Translations under genes and position numbers: made by a program
Part shown: piece by piece, positions 53,633 through 58,516 of the stretch
Numbering within the stretch: the first letter of the stretch is position 1
How the letters are laid out: every line of letters starts with the position of its first letter
From: an uncultured Pirellulaceae bacterium
GTDB lineage: Bacteria > Planctomycetota > Planctomycetia > Pirellulales > Pirellulaceae
Direction: 5' to 3'
DNA length: 58,516 bases
Assembly: GCA_937967505.1 (NCBI GenBank)
Contig: CALCJM010000126.1
Span: forward strand, 1-58,516
The notes under the pieces: model-generated
The model's input: only the letters and a program-made list of their open reading frames with translations
Database searches by the model: none
Told to the model about the DNA's origin: nothing

Positions 53633-53716
53633 GGTCAACGGGGTTGTCGGGGACAGGATCGCAGTGGATCAAACGTGATCAATCTTGATCAAACGGGAGT
53701 ATGTGAGAGAGCTAAT

Positions 53717-55327
53717 TTAAAGATCGGTGGACCAGAAGGTTGGGTATTGAATCAACAGGCGGTCGAATTTCTTGCCCAGAAACGGATTCAGCAGCTCACG
53801 ATCTTCGCCGACGTTTTCCAACAGCTTGCGGATGGCGGTTTCCTGTTCCTCGCGCCCACCGCCAAAATCCTCTGGCGACTGTGCATCCAGAATGACAGCT
53901 TTGCCAACGACGCCCGTCACCTGGAACCTGCGATCAAGGTCGCCGGAATTGGCAAGCCGGTTGTAGACTTCAAACGCCGCCTTGTAACGTTTTTGCGTCA
54001 GGTAGATTTCTCCCAGTCTGGCCATTGCGCGTTGGTGGTACAGGCGGGTTTTATTTTCTGCGTCACCGGCAGCGTCCACCGGAAAGTATTCCAGCACCGC
54101 TTGCCAGTGAGCCTCCTGACGAGGGAGTGCTGTTTTCCCTGACAGGTCGAAAGTGGACCAGTAGGTCGATTCATATTGTTGGTCCACCGTGGCCAGTTTC
54201 GCAACCGGTTGTTCCGGCAGGACATCGGTAGCGGCTTCGGTTTCCAGTGGATCGGCCGGTGGATTCTGATTGGCGATCCAGCGGCCACCCAACCATGCAG
54301 CCAGTGACATTGCAGCTGCGCCAATTCCGATCATCAGCGGCGTGCGAAACTGTGACGATGTTTTGCCCTCCATCGCCTGTTGCAGTTTGGTGCGTTGCGG
54401 GTTGGCCGAGGATTGACTGGTGATGGCGGCCGGAGAAATCTTGATATCGTTCAGTTCGTATGCTTCATCCAGATTGATCTGTTTGAGCACTCGTAATACT
54501 TCGTCGGCGGACTGTGGACGGTCTGCGGGCGATTTCTGGATCATGCTGTGAATCAGCGTGCAAACGGTATCCGGCAGGTCCGGTCGCAGTTCCCCCAATT
54601 GTATCGCGTCGTTCTTGACCTGCTTCATGGCGATCGCCAGTGCATTTTCACCATCAAATGGCGGGGCACCGGCCAACATATGGTAGGCGGTCACCCCCAG
54701 TGAGTAGAGATCGCTGCGAGCATCCAACGCTCCTCCTTCGACCTGTTCGGGGCTCATGTACAGCGGGGTGCCCATGGTGATACCGACCTTGGTCAGCGTA
54801 TCGTTCAAGTCATCATTATTGATGCGTGCTAGGCCAAAATCAGTAACCTTGATTTCGCCGCTGTCGGACAGCATGATATTTTCCGGTTTGATGTCCCGAT
54901 GGACCACCTGAAATTCATCTGCTTTCTGGATCGCCTGAGCCGTACCGACCATGATCTCCATGGCCAACTTGGGCTCGGCGGCCCCCTTGCGACGCAGCCA
55001 TGTTTTCAGGTTTTGGCCCGGAATGTATTCCTGGGCAATGAAGTGGATGTTGTCGTGCTGGCCGACCTCGAAAATCTGCACGATATTGGCATGCACTAAC
55101 GCGGCCGCAGCCCGGGCCTCACGTAAGAAACGATCAACGTAGGTGTTGTCGCTGGCGAGGTCTGCCCGCAGGACCTTGAGAGCAATCGGGCGTTGCAGCG
55201 ACAGTTGGCGGGTCAGGTAGACATCTGCCATGCCGCCACGTCCCAGACGCTGCAGAACAAGGTAGTCGCCGATCGTGCGACCGGTCAGGTCGTTGCCGAA
55301 GTTCAGATTGTCAACACTCTGGGGCAT
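53717..55327 (-). CDS. Membrane Ser/Thr protein kinase with C-terminal TPR-like domain
   Basis: The 536-residue protein has its kinase domain at the N-terminus: G-loop LGRGGMADVY (28-37), Lys51, HRDIKPEN with Asp145, DFG with Asp163, and the activation segment ending MSPEQ. A linker follows, then one membrane helix (about 333-352), and a C-terminal extracytoplasmic region of about 180 residues with helical repeats (RLYHQRAMARLGEIYLTQKRYKAAFEVYNRLANSGD is a TPR-like stretch, in pieces). Unlike the kinase at 24997, it therefore has a possible external sensor or interaction domain. It is convergent with the export cluster and upstream of the cytochrome lipoprotein gene on the same strand. Confidence 0.93.
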   Translation of the reverse strand: MPQSVDNLNFGNDLTGRTIGDYLVLQRLGRGGMADVYLTRQLSLQRPIALKVLRADLASDNTYVDRFLREARAAAALVHANIVQIFEVGQHDNIHFIAQEYIPGQNLKTWLRRKGAAEPKLAMEIMVGTAQAIQKADEFQVVHRDIKPENIMLSDSGEIKVTDFGLARINNDDLNDTLTKVGITMGTPLYMSPEQVEGGALDARSDLYSLGVTAYHMLAGAPPFDGENALAIAMKQVKNDAIQLGELRPDLPDTVCTLIHSMIQKSPADRPQSADEVLRVLKQINLDEAYELNDIKISPAAITSQSSANPQRTKLQQAMEGKTSSQFRTPLMIGIGAAAMSLAAWLGGRWIANQNPPADPLETEAATDVLPEQPVAKLATVDQQYESTYWSTFDLSGKTALPRQEAHWQAVLEYFPVDAAGDAENKTRLYHQRAMARLGEIYLTQKRYKAAFEVYNRLANSGDLDRRFQVTGVVGKAVILDAQSPEDFGGGREEQETAIRKLLENVGEDRELLNPFLGKKFDRLLIQYPTFWSTDL

Positions 55328-55402
55328 GCGTTGGCTATGGTGTAGGACGCTGATTCCACCAGTATGTTTGCCAACAGGCTTTTTGACAACGTGGCTTGGC
55401 CG

Positions 55403-57037
55403 TTATTCATCATCCTCACCATGGGCGATCGCGGGCCAAAATTTGTCAAAGGCCTTTGGGTCAAGTGCATAATCGGGGCTGTTGTCTAGGTCGTGGCAGG
55501 AAAGACATAGGTTTTTCTCGGCTTGGGCGCGCGTCACGATCATTTCCTTCCGCAACGCCTCGTCTTCGTCACCGTTGTTTTCTGATTCGACGTGTGCCGA
55601 TCCTGGCCCGTGACAGTTTTCGCAGCCATTACCATGCAGATGGGCATCGTTTTTAAGGTCGAGGAATCCTGTTTCGAAAGGAACGTAGCGTTGCGGATCC
55701 CAGCCAACGGCATGGCAGCTGACGCACTCCGGGTCAAAATTCCGTGTGACCCAAGTGCGTTCACCGGGATCGGTCAGGTCGGCGGTCGCTTTGGCGTGCG
55801 GCCCACCGTTTCCATCAACGCCGTTTTTCCAGATTTCATATTCGGCGTCATGGCAATCCGCACAGGCCTCGGAGCCGACGTATTTGTGTCCCGAGGGGTG
55901 CAGTTTTGGTTTGATATCTTCGAACTGTCCGTTCTCCCACAGCAGTTTTAATTGCTCCTGGTAGTCTTTAAAGACGGTCCGCATGTCCTTGTCGTCCTCG
56001 AACCGGGCGTCCATCGGAACGCGCTCGTACTTCAGCGACATGCCACCAGCAGTTTTGTAGATGCCCACAATCCCGGCGTACATGCCCTTGACGCCAACCT
56101 GAATGATTGAGGTCGTGTGGTTACCCGTTCGGATCACATCCGGTTGGAGTTTGGGATCGCCAGCACCGCCGGAAGTGATCAACACGTCGAAGATCGGAAA
56201 CTTTTTCGCAATCGCCACACATTTGGCCGGTTCGCTCTGGGCAATTAGGATATTGATATCGCATTTTTCTGCAACCAGCGGGGTGGCAACCTGTTTCAAA
56301 CCTTCGGTGACCGATAGTTTTTTAAGCCCGTCCACGTTGTTCAGTTTGGGAATGTGTTCGTCGCCAATGACGGAAGTGACGCCGATTTTCATCCCGTTTT
56401 GGGTAATGATTTTGTAGCGGTTGGTCGTATATTCGGCGTCCGCGATCGCGACGTTGGCACAAATGAAGGGGTTGTCATCACCGGCCACATTAAAGATCGT
56501 TTGCATTAAATCGATCCACGGAATTTCGACATCGTCGATGCCCAGACTAATGGCTTGGTATTTCATCTGGTTGCAAAGTGCATCGTAGGTGGTACCCAGT
56601 TTGATTTTTGCCTGTTGGCCTTTGCGGCGAATTTGGTTGCCGGCGTCGATATTGACCAGGTCCCAGCCGCGTTTCTGTAAAATGCTCTGGCAGGTTCTTC
56701 GTCGCAGCAGGCCACCCTTCTGTTTGTCCAGTCCCGTACAACCGCACGGTTCTATATATCCATGTAGCCGGCCGGTCACAAATAATGCCACTTGCGGTTT
56801 CTCCCAGTCCTTGACCAAATCTTCGGCAGGCGGGAACGTGGGATTCTCGGCGTCCGGTTCGCCGTCCGCGCTGGTGACCGGATTGGAAACGAAGGGATTG
56901 CTAGCAAGCAGAGCAAGTGGTTTGGCGATCAGTTGTTGAATCGTGGTGACCGGATTTCCGCAGCCAAGCGAGATAAGAATCAGGGCGCAGGCGAAACTGG
57001 CGAGCGCGAGTCGACCGGAGATCCAGAGAGTTTTCAT
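55403..57037 (-). CDS. Lipoprotein: degenerate metallophosphatase-like domain plus tetrahaem cytochrome c554-like domain
   Basis: The signal peptide ends in a lipobox (LISLGCGNP). Residues ~80-360 resemble the 5'-nucleotidase/SoxB-type metallophosphatase fold, with GRLHGYIEPCGCTGLDKQKGG and NIDAGNQI, but the usual first-motif Asp (D-x-H) is replaced by Arg-Leu-His, so hydrolase activity is doubtful. The C-terminal ~150 residues form a cytochrome c554-like domain with four CXXCH motifs: CADCH, CVSCH, CENCH and CLSCH, the third in NGCENCHGPGSAH. The pairing is a known planctomycete architecture of unknown role. It is probably anchored in a membrane and acts in periplasmic electron transfer. It lies 75 bases upstream of the kinase gene. 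Confidence 0.85.
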   Translation of the reverse strand: MKTLWISGRLALASFACALILISLGCGNPVTTIQQLIAKPLALLASNPFVSNPVTSADGEPDAENPTFPPAEDLVKDWEKPQVALFVTGRLHGYIEPCGCTGLDKQKGGLLRRRTCQSILQKRGWDLVNIDAGNQIRRKGQQAKIKLGTTYDALCNQMKYQAISLGIDDVEIPWIDLMQTIFNVAGDDNPFICANVAIADAEYTTNRYKIITQNGMKIGVTSVIGDEHIPKLNNVDGLKKLSVTEGLKQVATPLVAEKCDINILIAQSEPAKCVAIAKKFPIFDVLITSGGAGDPKLQPDVIRTGNHTTSIIQVGVKGMYAGIVGIYKTAGGMSLKYERVPMDARFEDDKDMRTVFKDYQEQLKLLWENGQFEDIKPKLHPSGHKYVGSEACADCHDAEYEIWKNGVDGNGGPHAKATADLTDPGERTWVTRNFDPECVSCHAVGWDPQRYVPFETGFLDLKNDAHLHGNGCENCHGPGSAHVESENNGDEDEALRKEMIVTRAQAEKNLCLSCHDLDNSPDYALDPKAFDKFWPAIAHGEDDE

Positions 57038-57216
57038 TTAAAGTACCTGTTTTGCGATGGCACAGAAGCCGTGAGCGTAGTAAGTCGGCTGCGGAGCATG
57101 CTGGCCGGGACATCTGAAAACTGGAACAGGTGTCCAATGGAACCATACAATTCTTCGTCGTCGGGGTAAATGGCAACGGCAAACATTTGTGTATTTGAGC
57201 GTCTGGAATCCGTTGG

Positions 57217-58516
57217 TCACTTTGACACGTGAAAGTAGTCCAGCACCCATGTGTGGATCTGCGAATCGGCCACCGTTTGGTGGTTGGCGGCATTGCCGAC
57301 ACGCTCAATACCGGCGGTCGTCAATAGCACGCCGCGATGGTCGCCGCCGGCAGGGGATTGATGTTGCCAGTGATAGCCATGCGACCCCTTAATCAGCGTC
57401 GCATCCAGCGGCACCGACATGGTGCCCATGTCGAAACACAATTCCACCGGATCGTAGCCCGGTTTTTGGTGAATATCGACCGTTCGGGCAAACGCCGGGG
57501 CGCGGTTGTCGTCCTGCCACCAATAGTACGCTTGCCAACTGTTGGACGATGATGCCAGGACGATATCGCCGCTGCGTTCATGGTCCAGGTCGCCGCGTTC
57601 GTTGCCCGTCAGAACGCGCTCGATCCCTGCGACGGATCGGAAATGCCCGACGACTTTTTCAATCGTGCGCGGGTCACGGTCTTTGATGAACACATGGGAG
57701 AACTGATGGTCAACCATGGCCCAGGCATTACTGGCGGCGGTGTCCAAATGCTCGCCGTCTTCTTTTTCCTCGATCTGTAGCAGCCCGAGGGACCGCAGTT
57801 CGCGATTGGGATAGCTCACATGGTCCACCGGTGTGATCACGTATTCACTGGCAAACATCCAGTCGATATTTTGTTCATTGTCGGCCTCGGTCTTCAGGGC
57901 CGATTTGAATCCGGAGATCAGGCGACCGATGGTGTTGTCCAGATCCTTCAGAGCGGCAACCGCTTCGGCGCTGTCGGGGCCAAACTTCTGCGCCGCATAG
58001 TCCAGATGAGGCAGATAGAGGTAGAAGAAGCGCGGTTTAAATTCGGCTGCCGCGATGACGGCAGATTGAACGATCCAGTCCGTTGATTTGATATTTGCCA
58101 GCGGCCCCCAAAAGTGTTTTAGTGGAAAGTGCCCCAGCGACTCCAGTAACTGACCGTAGAACGACTGGGGTTTGGTGTAGCACCACAGGTCCTCGCTGCC
58201 ATCGGGCTGGTGAATGGGCGCTGGCATGCAAACGTAATCCGCCCCACAACCCTTACTGAGCATCGGAAACCACGCGGCTGAAGAAATGCCATGCTGTTTC
58301 AACGTGTCCCAGATTTGCGGTTGTTGAATGACTTCGTTCCACGCCGTCCACATTTCAACCTTGTTCTGATCGCGCCAGAAGAAACCATTGGCCACCACGC
58401 CGTGCTCGCGCGGTGTTTTTCCGGTCAGCATCGTGGCCTGCGAAGGCCAGGTGACCGCCGGGAAAGCATGTTTGATTCGCGCAATATTGCCGTTGGCGAA
58501 CAATTGACGCGTGTTG
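57217..58516 (-). CDS. Alkaline phosphatase-superfamily nucleotide pyrophosphatase/phosphodiesterase (5' end cut)
   Basis: The frame runs off the right edge of the window; the visible 432 residues begin [20 protein letters not shown], just after the first metal-binding segment normally found in this family. The nucleophile region [31 protein letters not shown], the central YLPHLDY metal motif, and a late KGSHGYH motif (family metal-binding SHG segment) are present. These enzymes cleave phosphodiester or pyrophosphate bonds of nucleotides or nucleotide sugars; the planctomycete members are annotated as type I phosphodiesterases without a known substrate. Any N-terminal signal is outside the window. 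It lies upstream of the cytochrome lipoprotein gene on the same strand. Confidence 0.85.
   Translation of the reverse strand, partial: NTRQLFANGNIARIKHAFPAVTWPSQATMLTGKTPREHGVVANGFFWRDQNKVEMWTAWNEVIQQPQIWDTLKQHGISSAAWFPMLSKGCGADYVCMPAPIHQPDGSEDLWCYTKPQSFYGQLLESLGHFPLKHFWGPLANIKSTDWIVQSAVIAAAEFKPRFFYLYLPHLDYAAQKFGPDSAEAVAALKDLDNTIGRLISGFKSALKTEADNEQNIDWMFASEYVITPVDHVSYPNRELRSLGLLQIEEKEDGEHLDTAASNAWAMVDHQFSHVFIKDRDPRTIEKVVGHFRSVAGIERVLTGNERGDLDHERSGDIVLASSSNSWQAYYWWQDDNRAPAFARTVDIHQKPGYDPVELCFDMGTMSVPLDATLIKGSHGYHWQHQSPAGGDHRGVLLTTAGIERVGNAANHQTVADSQIHTWVLDYFHVSK

Overview
The window is, from about position 765 to the right end, the chromosome of a planctomycete, probably of the Pirellulaceae/Rhodopirellula type. 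The evidence is a set of families largely confined to that phylum: paired DUF1587/1592/1588/1585 and DUF1552 proteins, a LEPR-XLL-type surface protein, Ser/Thr kinases with a planctomycete N-terminal extension, planctomycete cytochrome c domains, and the small cysteine-motif protein at 43146-43796. There is no rRNA, tRNA, CRISPR array or intact insertion sequence. The first ~765 bases are different: the 3' ends of lpd and folD of alphaproteobacterial type, joined in frame to the 3' part of a planctomycete ruvB. This is most simply a chimeric junction, less likely a recent transfer.

Layout. (1) 1-766: foreign-looking lpd and folD tails. (2) 593-6387, minus strand: ruvB, then an electron-transfer operon read right to left: DUF3365 haem lipoprotein, single-domain globin, a NirB-like flavoprotein fused to a [2Fe-2S] domain and a di-haem membrane domain, and a membrane-anchored multihaem cytochrome c. 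(3) 6719-11505, minus strand: fatty-acid synthesis genes fabD, fabG, acpP and fabF, followed by an enoyl-CoA hydratase-like gene. (4) 11665-18836: small membrane protein, Uma2 remnant, YfhO-like membrane protein, RAYT transposase remnant, metH. (5) 19117-24693: degenerate CpsD-like ATPase, GT-C glycosyltransferase, first copy of a 103-bp palindromic repeat, thiO and a DUF2064 protein. (6) 24997-33414: kinase, cytochrome/peptidase-like exported protein, 7Fe ferredoxin, DUF1592 and DUF1552 pair. (7) 33460-41893: two divergent giant patatin-like membrane proteins. (8) 41918-43796: LolA-like exported protein, second copy of the repeat, a planctomycete hypothetical. (9) 44159-53413, plus strand: LEPR-XLL repeat protein, shortened SecA paralogue, GAF-HlyD membrane adaptor, and a PqqD-like/M50/HlyD membrane protein, which together look like an export and processing system. 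(10) 53459-58516, minus strand: HAD remnant, second kinase, a metallophosphatase-like tetrahaem lipoprotein and a truncated phosphodiesterase.

Three loci deserve most attention. First is the candidate trans-membrane electron conduit at 1838-6387: cytosolic NAD(P)H through FAD, [2Fe-2S] and two b haems to periplasmic multihaem c. Second is the divergent pair of patatins whose catalytic Ser and Asp motifs are separated by some 740-770 residues containing membrane segments. Third is the LEPR-XLL / short SecA / GAF-HlyD / PqqD-M50-HlyD cluster. Mobile traces are limited to two copies of a REPIN-like 103-bp element with compensatory base changes and a decayed RAYT transposase, which may be related. 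Several genes seem to begin with TTG or GTG, and Shine-Dalgarno signals are often weak, so several starts are uncertain.
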